Positions 1 to 11,600 of a stretch of DNA of 64,000 nucleotides are shown here, one piece after another. The position numbers and the translations under genes are program-made. How positions within the stretch are numbered: the stretch's first letter is position 1; each line of letters starts with the position of its first letter. Below the pieces are notes generated by a model that ran no database searches, was not told the origin of the DNA, and saw nothing but the letters and a program-made list of their open reading frames with translations. Location: contig NC_060259.1 in NCBI RefSeq assembly GCF_921293095.1, positions 26,481,812-26,545,811 of the forward strand, read 5' to 3'. The DNA is from Ischnura elegans (taxonomy: Eukaryota; Arthropoda; Insecta; Odonata; Coenagrionidae).

Positions 1-1620
1 TGTGAGAGTGAGGACGGAAATTTTTCCGATGTGTCTGTCTACCAGGGATACTGAGACGGATGAGGATGATGCAAATGATTCCGGCGATGGTGGTCCATTC
101 AATTTGGCTGAAGACATTGCATCCGCATCATCTTCTTGGTCCAGGACTGATAATTTTACGCCTCAGATTTTTCCAGTTCGACAGCTCCTCATCTGGTGTA
201 ATATCGGACCACCTTCATGAGAGAAGTAGTGAGGTAGATTTTTTCCTGTTGTTTTTTGGAACTGATTTGATGTCATACATTGTGGATGAAACAAATAGAT
301 ATGGAAATGCTTTGGCAAGTTCCACTAATCTATCACCCAAAAGCCGAATAAAATCATGGGAAAATGTTAGTTTAAATGAGTTTTACGTATTTCTTGCCCT
401 TAGTTTTCTAATGCCAAACGTAAGAAAACATTCCATTCAAGAGTATTGGTCCCGAGATCCGCTAATTCGCACCATGATTTTTGGAAAGTGTATGCCGAGA
501 GATTAATTTTAATATTTTAATTTGCGCTGTCTTCATTTTGTGGATAACAACAATCCATTAACTAGTGACCCGTTATGGAAAATTAGACATGTGTTTTCCC
601 ACCTCAAGCTGAAATTTCGGAGATGTTTCACCCATTCCGTAAACTAGTGATCGACGAGTCATTAGTTTTATTCAAAGGACGCCTGGGCTTCAAGCAATAT
701 ATTCCGTGAAAAAGACACAGGTTTGGAATTAATATTTTTGTTTTGTGTGATTGTGAAACTGGATTTATAGTGGACATGATAGTGTATACCAGAGCCAAAA
801 CTGAAATTAACCGCTGTGGAGATTTGGGATTGTCTGGTGAAGTGGTTAAAAAGTAAATGGAGAGTTATCTTGGTTAAGGACATGTATTGTTCACAGATAA
901 CTACTACACCAGTCCTAAATTGTGTGAATTTCTGTTAAAAATAAAACTGGATCGTGTGGTACGGTAAGAGTGAATAGAAAAAATATGCCAAAATTTGAAA
1001 AACAAAAAATGGTCAGAGGTGATTACGAAATGCAATGCAATGGCAATGTACTCGCCATGAAATGGCATGGCAAACGTGATGTTTGCTTATTATTCACTAT
1101 TCATTCAGGCCAAATGATTGGCAGCGGAAAAAAATGTTATCGGACAAACAACGTAATTTTCAAACCAGACGCTGTTGTTGATTACGTAAAAAATATGAGA
1201 TTGGTTGACAAATCCGATATGATGATTGGATCATTGGAATGTATGAGGAAGTCAGTGAAGTGGTACAAGAAACTGTTTTTCCACCTGCTTGATGTAGCTT
1301 TGTTAAACGCCTTTTATGTATTCAAGTTGAAAACTAAAAAGACAATTATTTATAGAAAATTTGTACGGGCTGTTGCAGACCAGCTACTAAAAAAATATAG
1401 TGTTTTAGGAACCGACGACACAATATTGACAGAAAACTTTCAGGCTGATGCTAACGTTCCTGAAAGATTAAAAGCTAGGCATTTTATTGAAAAAATACCT
1501 GATTGTGAGGGCAGGAAAAAAACCCCAGAGAGCATGTTTCGTGTGTAATAATATCAAAAAAGGGATCAAAAGAGAAAAGACACGGTTAAAAATCAATGGA
1601 TTTTATTACTGTTTGATATC
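1..1620 (+). pseudogene. Degenerate piggyBac-type transposase, cut by the window edge
   Basis: Plus-strand pieces in changing frames match the piggyBac/PGBD transposase family (DDE_Tnp_1_7), which moves DNA between TTAA sites. Seen in order: an acidic N-terminal stretch near 50-120; a YWSRDPLIR-type helix near 440-465; the first catalytic block VIDES at about 647-661, followed by KGRLGFKQYIP; the second block FTDNYYTS at about 890-913; a GTVR-NRK-MP block near 955-995; and VDKSDMMIG near 1204-1230. The last long open stretch ends at 1548, where a cysteine finger would usually begin; only VCNN-like traces follow. The frame shifts near 170, around 490-560, between about 680 and 880, and again before 970, so it cannot make an intact transposase. 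Its 5' end lies outside the window. The family call is firm; exact ends are not. Confidence 0.88.
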
Positions 1621-2242
1621 AAATCGCTCATAAAAATGTCATGCTGGCCAAATTTGAGGAAAAAAATTCATTTACATTCAATTTAGAAAAAGTAACGTTC
1701 AAATATTTTAATTCCAATTATGATTCTTAGAAAGGGCTCAATTGTATTCATGGTCTGTCGTCAGGGGGAAGGGTGGGTAGTTCCGGATTATGAGGGTCCA
1801 CTACCTGCTCGACACACGCCCGCGGTCGACGGAAAAATATCTTCCCCGTTCGTGTACCGCACACAGTGGAAGAAAAATTTTGACGCTCCGGCAGCTAAAG
1901 GATTAAAATTCGTGAATGCATTCCTGAACTTTTCCTTCGTGGCGGCTTTAGTCGTCCTATATTTTAAAATTATTAACTCGCGTTCATTAGCTGATAACTC
2001 CGTGTTGACTTTTTCATTTCAGCATGACACGCTCTCTGTCGTCTAAATGATTTTCTCACTTCCACGTCGTAACATCTCGGCTCGCTGCCTTCTTTTATTG
2101 TTTTGCTTGGGATGTAGCTCTTTTTCCCCGAAGTTACGAGCGAAGGAAAAGCTTTCCAAGTACCCTCTACATTTAACTTTAACATTGATTCTTGTAACGC
2201 GGGGAAAGCACTTTTCAGATGACTCTTAAACCCATTAAAAAT
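1621..2242. other. No gene seen
   Basis: AT-rich at first, then mixed composition near 1,750-2,220. Short open stretches occur on both strands, but none resembles a known protein or has a partner splice site I trust. Confidence 0.4.
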
Positions 2243-2325
2243 ATGGCCGACACTCGGACTCGAACCCGTAACACATCCTAAACGTTTAAGGACTAGCGCC
2301 CTAAACCGCGCCGCCACGGCCGTGA
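2243..2325 (-). repeat. tRNA-derived SINE head or tRNA pseudogene
   Basis: Read on the minus strand it starts with an A-box-like GTGGCGGCGCGGTTTAGG and contains a clear B box, GGGTTCGAGTCCG, about 45 bases later, the spacing of an internal RNA polymerase III promoter. It does not fold into a convincing full cloverleaf, so a functional tRNA gene is unlikely. Confidence 0.5.
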
Positions 2326-2554
2326 GATACAAGTCTCAAATCTCGAATAATTTGTTTCTGGGACGTCGTTTTATCCTTAAAGCGACATTTTTGGATGACA
2401 GATATTAGGGTAGTATGCTATGAAAGAAGGTATCTTCGTAAACTTGGACCATATAAGCAAGTAGACCCGCCATACTCCACCCCTCCCCATGCCTCGCCGT
2501 GTGGCCAACATCTCCCCTCCGATCCCTTCTCTTCTCTCCCACTTTTAAGGCGGC

Positions 2555-2760
2555 GCACAGTGGTCCCAAATCGAAAAAACCTGGCCAAAAGTAATTTTTT
2601 CGACTTTTTACGAGGAAGTTTTAAATTATGTATTCGGATTCTACAGGATATGGCCTATAATATTTCGCATCTGATAGGCCTGTGTGATTATTATGTTGAC
2701 CTGTGCAACCCGTCAAACATGGGCATGTTCAGCCTAAGACGCCCGAGGCGTAGAAATAGT
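2555..2760 (+). repeat. Dispersed repeat R1, copy 1
   Basis: Begins with CAGTGGTCCC and carries AATCGAAAAAACCTGGCCAA. The same signature recurs near 30,352 and 41,083 and, reversed, near 63,300. The copies are diverged and have no clear coding content; the superfamily is unknown. Confidence 0.5.
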
Positions 2761-4090
2761 CGACTTTAGGGTAATTCAACTTAATAAATGACTGTTTTAA
2801 TTTCATGGGATTCATCTGTCAATTTTAATACGCTAGGTTTGCATATTTTTGCTCAATATTATGGTAAGTTTTGTTCGTTTCAGAATTTATTATAACAATA
2901 TTTGATTATTTATAATGTTAGCTATTTTTGGGCCTATTTTTAGTAAAATGTGTCGATATAGTTTTGTGCTCCTCCGTGCTCCTCGAAGATTCCTATGCTG
3001 AATCCTTGGGAAGAGTATGTATAACAAGATGGAGAAAAAAATCTTGCCTTTACTTGCCTATCCGACATCTAGAGGTTTTAAGTTGAGCGGTGCACCGCTG
3101 AGGGCGGCTAGCCGGCGGCTGGCGGAAGACCGAGTAGCATTATCGCTCAAATATTCCTGTATCGGGGGTCGAACTTGCATAGTGTATACTTAGCATAATT
3201 CTACATCCTGTAAGATTACAATCATCAAGTGCTTCTCACCTATCGTACGCACATTTCTCATTTGTGCACTCACCTTCAAATATTTATGGAACCAATGATG
3301 GCCGATTTTCATGCTCTTAATGAGAAAAATTATGAGTCATCAAAAGCGACTACATAAGTCACTATTTTCTAGAGAAGAGATCCCTTACATGCCGTACAGC
3401 GTTGTCAGCACGTTATTCCGAAATAAGGTCTTGGCGCTAATTGTAAGAGAAATAAATGCTCCGTAATGCCAAGAATTTTTCACAGGATTATTTCAACAGC
3501 CCATAGATGCAGATAGGATGGAATTCGGAGGGAAAAATTCGTCTAAAACCACCAAGCGAGCGTGCATCTTGCAAGTGCAGTTTTAATTAATAGTGGAATG
3601 AGGGTGACGGCCTCCATCACCAGAGCCAATTCATGGATGTGGTGAATATTTCCCACTCAGTTTTATTTAATGATTTTCTTAGTAAACAAGTGCTGTGCTG
3701 CGAACTGTGTTAATACGGGTAACTCGAGACTCTTCTGTCCAGATAATTAAAGCACTTGGTTTGCCAATATTTGGCATTCAAATTTCAGGATACGTCGGAA
3801 ACTCAGAGGCTAGTCTATATAAGCTTGTATATCTTTTATTCAATGTCAACTCATAATTTCCGGTTTATTATTGGTTAAAAATAGACAACTTTTAGAATTC
3901 ACATTCATCGTTCCAACCGTAAATACACCCGTTAAATTTGAATCATGGGTGCCGCAAATGTTTTCGTACCTTGCGGTGTATCATAAAAATACACAGAGAA
4001 TAGATTATTCGTAAGCGAAGAAGAAGTAATATGCCGTGGAATATTTGTAAACAAGATTTCGACTTGATGAAATCAAGCATGCAAAAAATA
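2761..4090. other. No gene seen
   Basis: AT-rich with a short GC-rich patch at 3,090-3,135 (palindromic GC runs). I see no coding exon, tRNA or recognised element. Confidence 0.4.
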
Positions 4091-4099
4091 TTCTGACGC

Positions 4100-4980
4100 G
4101 TTTTGTGCGAAGAAGTTTTTCCCGAAATACCTGAGAAAGTGGAATCAAAGCTTGAGGTCAGATGAGCATTGCAAAGAGACGTTCAAAAGCTGGTTGCAGG
4201 AGGAAATGAAATTCCCTCCAGAAGTATATCAATATCTCCCTTTCGCATTTAGTGAGTGCAAATGATTACCATGTATGTACAGTCGGCAAATATATGCAGT
4301 GTATAAAAATAAATCTCAATCATCTTATTTTTAAAAGTGGAGTTTTAATTCAGGATTTCATTTCAGAAAAGATGAAATTACGTGTAAATATAAAATAAGT
4401 AAGAAATATTGGACCCGTTTCCATAATTTTGAAAAATCCTCGAACAAATGCTTTATGTGTATGAAATGTAATTATTAATGTGATTTGCAATTTTCATTAC
4501 AGGTATCGATGAAAGACTTATCCTTGGACTTTCAGTGATATTAAAATCTCTATCCTGCGGCTATGAGATAAATAATGAAGCCTTCAGCCAATGTTGCATG
4601 AAAATAGCCGAGCTGTAGGTACATCGAACTTTATGTTTGGTATTACATGCTGTTCATGGTACATAAAGTGCTGATATATGGAACAATAATTGCCAAAGAA
4701 TTCTTTCTTACAATTGAAGTTTTAACGGAGGAAGCATTGGAGGCCAGGAACATAGACATGAGGAAATTCCGAGAGCAGCGTACAAGAAAATCCTCAAGAA
4801 TGTTAAATTATGAAGATATCTTTCGAAGACTCCTTTACACTTATCTGAATCATACATTTTAATTACATCAGAGGTTACAAAAAAACGAGGTTAGCCTATC
4901 AGGTGAGGTGAAAATTTGTTAATTTCAAGTGATTCGCAAAGCGACAATGAGTCCGATGGGGTGACATCGGACGACGACTC
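4100..4980 (+). pseudogene. Decayed transposase-like gene (multicopy arthropod family)
   Basis: Two protein-like islands lie on the plus strand. The first (about 4,110-4,265) reads FFPKYLRKWNQSLRSDE and continues to a PPEVYQYLPFAF end. The second (about 4,640-4,975) reads MVHKVLIYG, then LTEEALEARNIDMRKFREQ, then TRKSSRMLNYEDIFRRLL, ending in an acidic serine-rich tail. From memory, the pattern VHK-LIHG, EEAQEARNKD, RE-TRK-SR-TN-D-F--LL is typical of a transposase-associated protein family with many copies in aphids and other arthropods; I cannot name the superfamily. Frame changes and stops between the islands mark it as broken. It could instead be exons of a host gene, but nothing supports splicing. 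Confidence 0.45.
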
Positions 4981-5149
4981 TTTTATAATTCGCGTTTTTT
5001 GCGATAAATGAATGCGATTTTATTGCAATTCGGACATTGTTTTCCTCAATGTTCGTAATATCAGTCATTTTATTTCATCTAATGTGACTTATCGAATACA
5101 TGAAAGCCAAAAATGAGTGAGTGTGAGTATTTTTTCCGATTTTGGTATC

Positions 5150-5190
5150 CCACCATTATGCTGATGGTCGCGGGTTCGAATCTCACCAAT
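5150..5190 (+). repeat. Isolated B-box-like tRNA/SINE fragment
   Basis: GGTCGCGGGTTCGAATCTCA matches an RNA polymerase III B box, but no A box stands at the right distance upstream. Probably a fragment of a tRNA-derived SINE. Confidence 0.25.
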
Positions 5191-5852
5191 TTCACGTCGT
5201 ATACTTCTATAATGGGTTTTAGCAACAATATATACATCAAGTTCTGGAAGGGTTCGAAGGTGAAGTAATCATATTTTTTCATTTTGTAAAATTTGCAATC
5301 AAAAAGCCAACACACTCGATACAGTCGAGTCAAGTTGAATTAATGCTGAATTTTTTTACGGCTACTTTCAATAAAATGATGACTCTATATGCGGTAACAC
5401 ATTTATTTATATGCAGATTGATTCACTGAAGGTATACTCAGGGTAGGTGGCAGTGGTTTCATCTTCGTGTCCTTGCGGCTAATTACTCTCAAGTCTCCGT
5501 TAAGTAAATTTCCTACACATTATATCGGCAATTCTCAATAAACAACCAGCTCTACTCCTTGTGGAAAAAAATTTTACAGCCATACAGCTTGCAAAATTAT
5601 TGTCATTCAATCAATTATCGTAGTATTCAAACTTGGTTACTGAAAAATATGGGAAGTTTTTTTCGTAACCAAGTACCTACTATAAATTTGAAAACTATCA
5701 TTATTGATTGATTTACAATTATCTTGTGTTCGTAAACGATTAACGGTCCCACGTATGAATCTAAAGAGAGGAAAAATCACGCAATGAAGACCAAAATAAA
5801 ACACTTCGACAGCGCAACTTGTGCGTAGACGGGAAATTCCATCTACTAAAGT
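5191..5852. other. No gene seen
   Basis: AT-rich unique-looking sequence without a recognised gene or repeat. Confidence 0.35.
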
Positions 5853-6749
5853 CCAGCGCATACGGTGAGCTGTTCTGCAACTATAGTTACAAACCAGTTG
5901 ACCACGCGACTGTTTTGTAACCTCGACAAGTTATTGGAGTCGGGAGGAGCACAAGACGCGAATGGATTTTGACGATCTCAAGCCAATCTGAAACCAGTCA
6001 CATACCGCCGTGGGCCCGCGGTTGCAGTTGCGTTGCAGACAGACAGTTGCACGAGGCCACGTGGTGTTATACCGGTGTTTTGACGGCCGTATTTTGTCAA
6101 TCTCAACATAAGTGATCAAGAAGCTCGATGGAGCAGTGGAGGAGCATGACATTTTGTATAAATTCAAACTATCTATCGTCTTCAATATTTATAATTGTTA
6201 ATAACGTCTTCTTCGTCTGACATAGTAAGCGCACACGGCCAAGCCAAGCAGTGGCGCAGCGAGGGGGGTTTTTGGGGGATTATACCCCCCCCCCCCCAGA
6301 GCTCAGAGAAATTTTTAAGTTTAATCCATTTTACTTTATGGATTAGTATTACTTATAGAATAGTGTTAGGATTAATCAAATATCTCTCATAAAGCGGTAA
6401 AACTAGTCATTTTGAACCGTTTATCTTAAAAATTTCTGGAGGATGGCCCCCACAACTCCCGCGTACCCTGGCGGGTATGCATTACCCCCACACTCCATAT
6501 TATTAGTTGCGCCTAAAATCCCCCCTAGCCTTAATTCTTAGCTGCGCCCCTGAAGCCAAGGCCTTAAAAACAACACGTACCGCACTAAATAAACACTCCA
6601 CTGATTGCACAATATAAGCAACTGATTCACAACCATCCCTTTGTCAGTACATCCGTGTGCGGAAAGAAGTTCTGTTACATTTAGAAACTGGTTGTAGACG
6701 CAACTGGTCTTTAACTGTAGTCACAAAATAGTCGCTCCGTGTGCGCTGG
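5853..6749. mobile_element. DNA element with terminal inverted repeats, split by a MITE
   Basis: The left end CCAGCGCATACGG matches the reverse complement of the right end (CCAGCGCACACGG). The similarity continues inward for about 50 bases, including an ACCAGTTG segment on both sides. It has no transposase. Without the nested 304-bp hAT MITE it would be about 590 bp. I found no convincing target duplication, so the superfamily is open. Confidence 0.55.
6249..6552. mobile_element. Non-autonomous hAT element (MITE), 304 bp
   Basis: Ends are CAGTGGCGCAGC and, reversed, CAGGGGCGCAGC. It is flanked by an exact 8-bp target duplication AAGCCAAG at 6,241-6,248 and 6,553-6,560, the hallmark of hAT insertion. 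It carries a C-run and has no coding capacity. It sits inside the 5,853-6,749 TIR element, so it is the younger of the two. Confidence 0.85.
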
Positions 6750-6959
6750 GTCAAAGGCTAGTTTTACTCCAATTTCGCGAGTCCGGTCGCATCCACATCC
6801 GTATCGTCGGCTCATGGTGAAGTGAAGATGAAAGATACAGGCATGATGCCTCATGTGCCAACCGTCCAAGTTTTCACCAATTCCGACATATGAGTAACAT
6901 AATGTCTACATATTATTGAAAACGATAGCACTATTAATATACGGAAAGGATTTGCTTAG

Positions 6960-8040
6960 GGATTAATTTGGTCCTATGTATGTTGAATTCAGCGGCACTA
7001 GTCTTGAGAACATCTGCAGTTATCATTTAAACGCGTGACTAATGCGGCTGAGAGCCATTGAGTAGGTTCTATGATGACATCAATATAGACAATTCTGTAT
7101 AATATTATAGCAATTTTTGCAGAATTTTATTAATTCATCAATTATTCTTGCAAAATTCAATCACAAAAGATCTGTTCAAGATACACTTTTCCATTTGCAA
7201 TGCATTTTTACATATTAATTTTGAATGCATTCCACAACCCCTATGATTTCCAGAAATGAAATCGAGGACGGTTTGACTGCAAAATTAACCAGATGAAGTC
7301 TTCTGATTATAGATTTATGTATTGTGAGTTCAGCGAAACTTGTCTGGAAAACATTTGTAGTTAACATTAGCTAGAAAGAAAGACATCAATATTGAAAAAA
7401 GGCTGCATCATTTATTCTCTTTTAACACCATAAAAATATGCAATTCATTCATGCAACCTCCCTAATTTCTGCAAAACATATAGAAGTCGCAATGAATCCG
7501 AAATTTTTATGCTGAAACATTATGATACGGATATAGCGTGGCGATAAGTTTTGAACTTTAAGACAATGTTTTTAGCATTACCGTTGGTCATCATTTTATT
7601 CCCTCAAGTATAGAACTTCATCAGAAATTCTTCGTTAAAACTTTCGTGGGTGCTCGTCATGTTGAATTAAAACTTTTGGCTATGTCGCCGCGTCAGATTT
7701 TGGGGGCCACCCAAAATCTGACGCGGCGACATAGCCCAAAAGTTTTAATTCAACATTCATCAGAAATGCTTATCATAAACACTTCTCTTTCAATTGAACA
7801 GAAAACTTAATTCATAAATGCATTCTACAACCCCAAAGTTATTCCCACAAATGAGATGGAGAATCTAATGAACCCATTGATAACATGATGAAAAGACCTG
7901 TTAGGGAATTTTTTTGTCCTAAAAATTTCAAATTCACCAACACACGTCTTTAAACCATCAGTAGTTTAACCGTGTGATAAATGTGGCTGATAACAAATGA
8001 GTAGCATTTGTAATGACATCAATCACTATAAATTTTATTT
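6960..8040 (+). repeat. Strongly diverged direct repeats
   Basis: A block with the theme TGCATTCYACAACCCC, then an AAATGAGAT-like run, then a CTCAGC/TCACCA...GTCTT...CATC-GTAGTTAAC run and GACATCAAT, recurs near 6,985, 7,225, 7,447 and 7,815 with much decay. No coding content. The 7,661-7,754 palindrome interrupts it. Confidence 0.35.
7661..7754. repeat. Near-perfect 94-bp palindrome
   Basis: Two arms of about 45 bases pair almost perfectly (GTTGAATTAAAACTTTTGG against its complement) around a spacer of four or five bases. The only visible difference is about one base near the middle of the arms. It could form a hairpin or cruciform and looks recent. Confidence 0.8.
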
Positions 8041-9002
8041 TCCCCACTTGTGACGATTATTTTTCTTTTTTTGAAAGGAATTTCTGCGAGAAAGGGAGAT
8101 TTAGGTAACTTGTGGGAAAATTAATTAATGAAGACGATTTGCGGAATATTATCCGGAAATCAGGTGATGCATCGGGCAAAATCCTTTATTATGGATATAA
8201 CGAAATCCTATTTATAATAAAGTAGAAAAATGGTCCTCGTTAATTAAATTATTAATTACATTCGTAAACGTTATTCGTTAAAAACCTTTTCCGACTAAAA
8301 GTTTATTTTCGGCAGATAATTTGCGTTTTCCTCATTTTTCTAAGGAAATAGAATTGAAAAATATCAATCCCCTTAAAAATTATTAAATCTTTTAGCGAAA
8401 ATCATTTGTTAATAATTTAATATAGTAAACTTTAATAAAATAATGCTACAATCAAAAGAAAAGGATTCATGCATAATGAAATAAATAGCAAACATACATA
8501 GTATTGATGTTATATAAGGTCATCATACTGAACTCAAGTAATACAGTATCAATATATAGTACTCACCTTTTTTTATACCACTCATTGTAGGATAACGCCA
8601 AAACTGGAGTGTTTCGTCATTAACCACGCTTGAGATTCGAGATAGCGAGAGAGATCGAAAGTAGCTGAGTATGTTCAAGCACAGAATTTATAGAATACGA
8701 TACAAGCGGCGATCAGCACTTGGAGACACTCTTAGATCTGGAAATTATTCAAAGAAAAAACAGATTTATCACATATGATACACTCGTACTGAAGAGGACA
8801 ATCGAGTTTTACTCTATTTCAAATCCTTTTACCTATGATGACTAACGCCCGCCCTGACGGACAAGGGTGTGCCAGGAAAAAAGGCAAAATACTCGAGGTG
8901 GAGTGGGGCGCCTCCTTCCACCGTGCCCCCCTCCGCCGCCCCTCGCCTCATTCGTCTAGCCACGCCGCGTCTTCTCACAGACAGCGTCGCGACACCACCG
9001 CC
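8041..9002. other. AT-rich region upstream of the MATH-BTB gene
   Basis: Up to about 8,820 the sequence is very AT-rich with no element recognised. From 8,835 to 9,002 the frame of the downstream gene stays open, with CG-rich codons, so this may be 5' UTR or a longer N-terminus. No TATA box or initiator could be chosen with confidence. Confidence 0.35.
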
Positions 9003-10052
9003 ATGGCCAACTACCCGCCACCATGCAGCCAGCCCCAAGGAGACGGCAGCATCCCTCCCGCGACAGTGTACCGCTTGACGTATCTTTGGAAAATCTTAAA
9101 CTTTCCTCTCTGCGGGACAGTATCGGAAGATTTTATCGTGTCCCCCACCTTCGCTCCAGCCGAAGATCCGGAAATGCAGTGGTGTCTGAAGCTCAAAACA
9201 AATGACTTCAGACAAGATACCGAGGGATACGTGTCAATCTACGCTATGCTGGTCGCCAACAATGGGCCGCCGTTGTGCGCAAGGAGCAAGTTTTCCCTGA
9301 TCAACTGCCGACAGGAAGAGGTCAACATATTCGTAGACCAACATGCCCATGCTTACTATGTCGGTAGTGCTTGGGGTTATGACAAGTTCGTCCGCCTTGA
9401 AGATATATTTTATGAAGCTAATTCCGTGCTACCTGGCGATGAATTGACGGTTTTCTGCGAGTTAATTGTCATATCTTACAATGGGCTCCGATCTCAGTAT
9501 GACATTAACCCAACAGCACCAAGGGATCAGCTTGTGCAAGACCTGGAGCGGCTGTTTGAAAATCCGTCATTCAGCGATGTCACCTTGTTCGTGGGCAACA
9601 GGGGACTCAAACTACACCAAGCGATTCTGGGAGTCAGAAGCCCTATGTTCCGTTCGTTGTTCGAGGATGGCTGGGAAGAGATGGCGAAAAAGTGTGTGCA
9701 AATCTATAACATTGACTTTGAAATTCTGTTTAAACTGTGCCGGTTTATCTACACTGGAAAAGTAGATAATATTGAATGCCGTACCTCCGAATTACTCCGA
9801 GCTGCTGACCGATTCGACGTATTTCCGCTGAAGAAAATGTGTGAAGAATCCCTTTTGACCACGGTGGGAGCGGATAATGCGGCGGATACCTTGATCTTAG
9901 CCGCTAATTGCAGAGCAAATATTTTGAAAGCATACGTAATCGATTTCATGCGGAGGAATGCAGAGGAAGTGAAGAAAACGGATGGTTGGAGAGCGTTGGT
10001 TGAATCGCACCCCCATCTCATCCATGACGTTTTCTGCATTCACCATAACTGA
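9003..10052 (+). CDS. SPOP/TDPOZ-like MATH-BTB protein, intronless
   Basis: A 349-residue protein in the layout of speckle-type POZ proteins, which bind substrates through MATH and Cullin-3 through BTB to direct ubiquitination. MATH spans about residues 24-157, BTB about 187-290 (FSDVTLF, HQAILGVRSPMF, FIYTG) and a short BACK-like end about 290-342 (AADTLILAAN, GWRALVESHPHL). By-eye alignment to SPOP places its substrate groove residues at Y80, F97, Y118 or Y119, W124 and Y126, the last replacing a phenylalanine. The ATG at 9,003 has a strong context (CCGCCATGG) and fits family length; an ATG at 8,835 would add 56 unlike residues. SPOP's basic C-terminal nuclear signal is absent: the protein stops after the BACK-like region. 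No introns suggests a retrogene or expanded-family member. Composition is more GC-rich than the flanks. An AATAAA stands near 10,813. Likely functional, as it is fully open. Confidence 0.9.
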   Translation: MANYPPPCSQPQGDGSIPPATVYRLTYLWKILNFPLCGTVSEDFIVSPTFAPAEDPEMQWCLKLKTNDFRQDTEGYVSIYAMLVANNGPPLCARSKFSLINCRQEEVNIFVDQHAHAYYVGSAWGYDKFVRLEDIFYEANSVLPGDELTVFCELIVISYNGLRSQYDINPTAPRDQLVQDLERLFENPSFSDVTLFVGNRGLKLHQAILGVRSPMFRSLFEDGWEEMAKKCVQIYNIDFEILFKLCRFIYTGKVDNIECRTSELLRAADRFDVFPLKKMCEESLLTTVGADNAADTLILAANCRANILKAYVIDFMRRNAEEVKKTDGWRALVESHPHLIHDVFCIHHN

Positions 10053-10167
10053 GCGGAGTAACGAAACAAAGAAGCAAGCGAGTTCAGGTGAACTTAGATT
10101 TTCATTGTCAGCCTGCGACTCAATCTAACTTTTTCGTGATTTTCTGGCATTTCCTACTAATTGCTTG

Positions 10168-10224
10168 TGAGCATGCATGGCCGAGTGGTTGGGAGGTATT
10201 GCTTTCTAACCACGAGGCTTAAAT
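10168..10224 (+). repeat. 5' half of a tRNA-like sequence
   Basis: GCATGGCCGAGTGGTTGGGA resembles the D-arm and A box of a class II (Leu/Ser type) tRNA, followed by an anticodon-arm-like stretch. It then runs into tandem repeats without a T-arm or B box. A truncated tRNA or SINE head, not a functional tRNA gene. Confidence 0.4.
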
Positions 10225-10430
10225 ACATAGGTATTAACCTTTTAAATACATCAGTAACATTTTTATTGTACCAAGATTTAAAAGTAAAGACATGGTTATT
10301 AATCTTGTAAATATATCAGTAGCATTTTTATTGAACTATGACTTACCTGTAAAGACATAGGTATTAACCTTGCAAATATGCCATTAGGTAGTATTTTTTA
10401 CTGAGCTATAATTTAACTCTAAGTAAAAGA
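10225..10430 (+). repeat. 65-bp tandem repeat, about three copies
   Basis: Units start at 10,225, 10,290 and 10,355, each with ACAT-GGTTATTAA, a CTTGTAAATA run, and CAGTA-CATTTTTATTG. Units are diverged. The array abuts the tRNA-like fragment on its left. Confidence 0.75.
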
Positions 10431-11600
10431 GGATTTTTTCTATCCCAAATCAATGCACTCTCACATCGTTTCACCAATTACGCCGGAATTTGCCCATTTA
10501 AGTGCTTTTTAGACAATCTAATATGCTTAACTGGCCCATAGGCTCTCAAAAGGCCCCCCTGCCGTGGGCTCCATTTGCTAAGCCTTGGGTCTGGTGCAGT
10601 GGCTTACTTTTTCATTTCAAGAACTGATTTTACTCATTAAAGAGATCTCAGATTTCATTTGTCCCATGTTTGTGTAAAAAACGTTTACATTTATTACAAC
10701 CGATTCTCCTTTGCTCTTTTCATATGCCTGAAAAAACATCTTTTTGATGAAGCATCTCTAATTTTATATTATAATCAACTATAACATATATTCTTGACTG
10801 AGTTTAATAATATTAATAAATAATATTGTCAATACGATTACTACTCACAAAAAGAAAATTTCATTTTTTGACTCATTGCTTTTTTACAGTGATATTCTCT
10901 TAACTGATCATCTTCAATTGATCTTTACTTTTTTGCGCACGGTTTCCATTACCTGAATATTTTATTTTCCCAAAAAATTAAAAAAGTATTATTTTCAATT
11001 CTATATTATGGTATCTCTGCATGGCATTCATGTATCCTTGTGCGGTCTTCTTTTTATTGTTTCAAAATCTATCCCATTTACATCCTCATTTTTATTTGCA
11101 CTAACTGAAGGAGCAACTTTTTATCGCTAGTCGATAAGGCATATTCCCTTCCTGGTGGCGGCAATATAGGATTTTGATATATATTGTGGAGATGGATTGA
11201 AGACATTTTTAAAAAGCAATGAGTTATCGGTAGGTAAAGAAAAAGTCTCTTGGCAAACACTCTCCGGATATTTTGTTGATAATACATACTTAAGGTATTG
11301 GTGCTAAGAAGATGGTTTTAAATGGCCTTCTTTGCATCAATGCTTCATTTTTTGATGTATCAGCTGAGGATAAGGATATTTATTATAACATTTACTACCT
11401 ATTTGCTCAGCTGATTCCTCTCTATTGATACTTCAGGAGATATTTAGAGCCTAACCCGGTCGGGAATCTGGAAAAAATCGTTTTCAGGGATTGTTTCCAT
11501 GCCTAGATGAATACCAGAGAGTGAATTTTGTAATATTATATTTTCTCCCTCGGTGAAAAAGACTTTTGAGACAAACGTTTGCAAGCATGGAAAGTAGCGC
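10431..11600. other. No gene seen
   Basis: AT-rich with a GC-richer patch at 10,540-10,600 (GGCCCCCCTGCCGTGGGC) that looks like part of an old element. No supported coding region. Confidence 0.35.
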
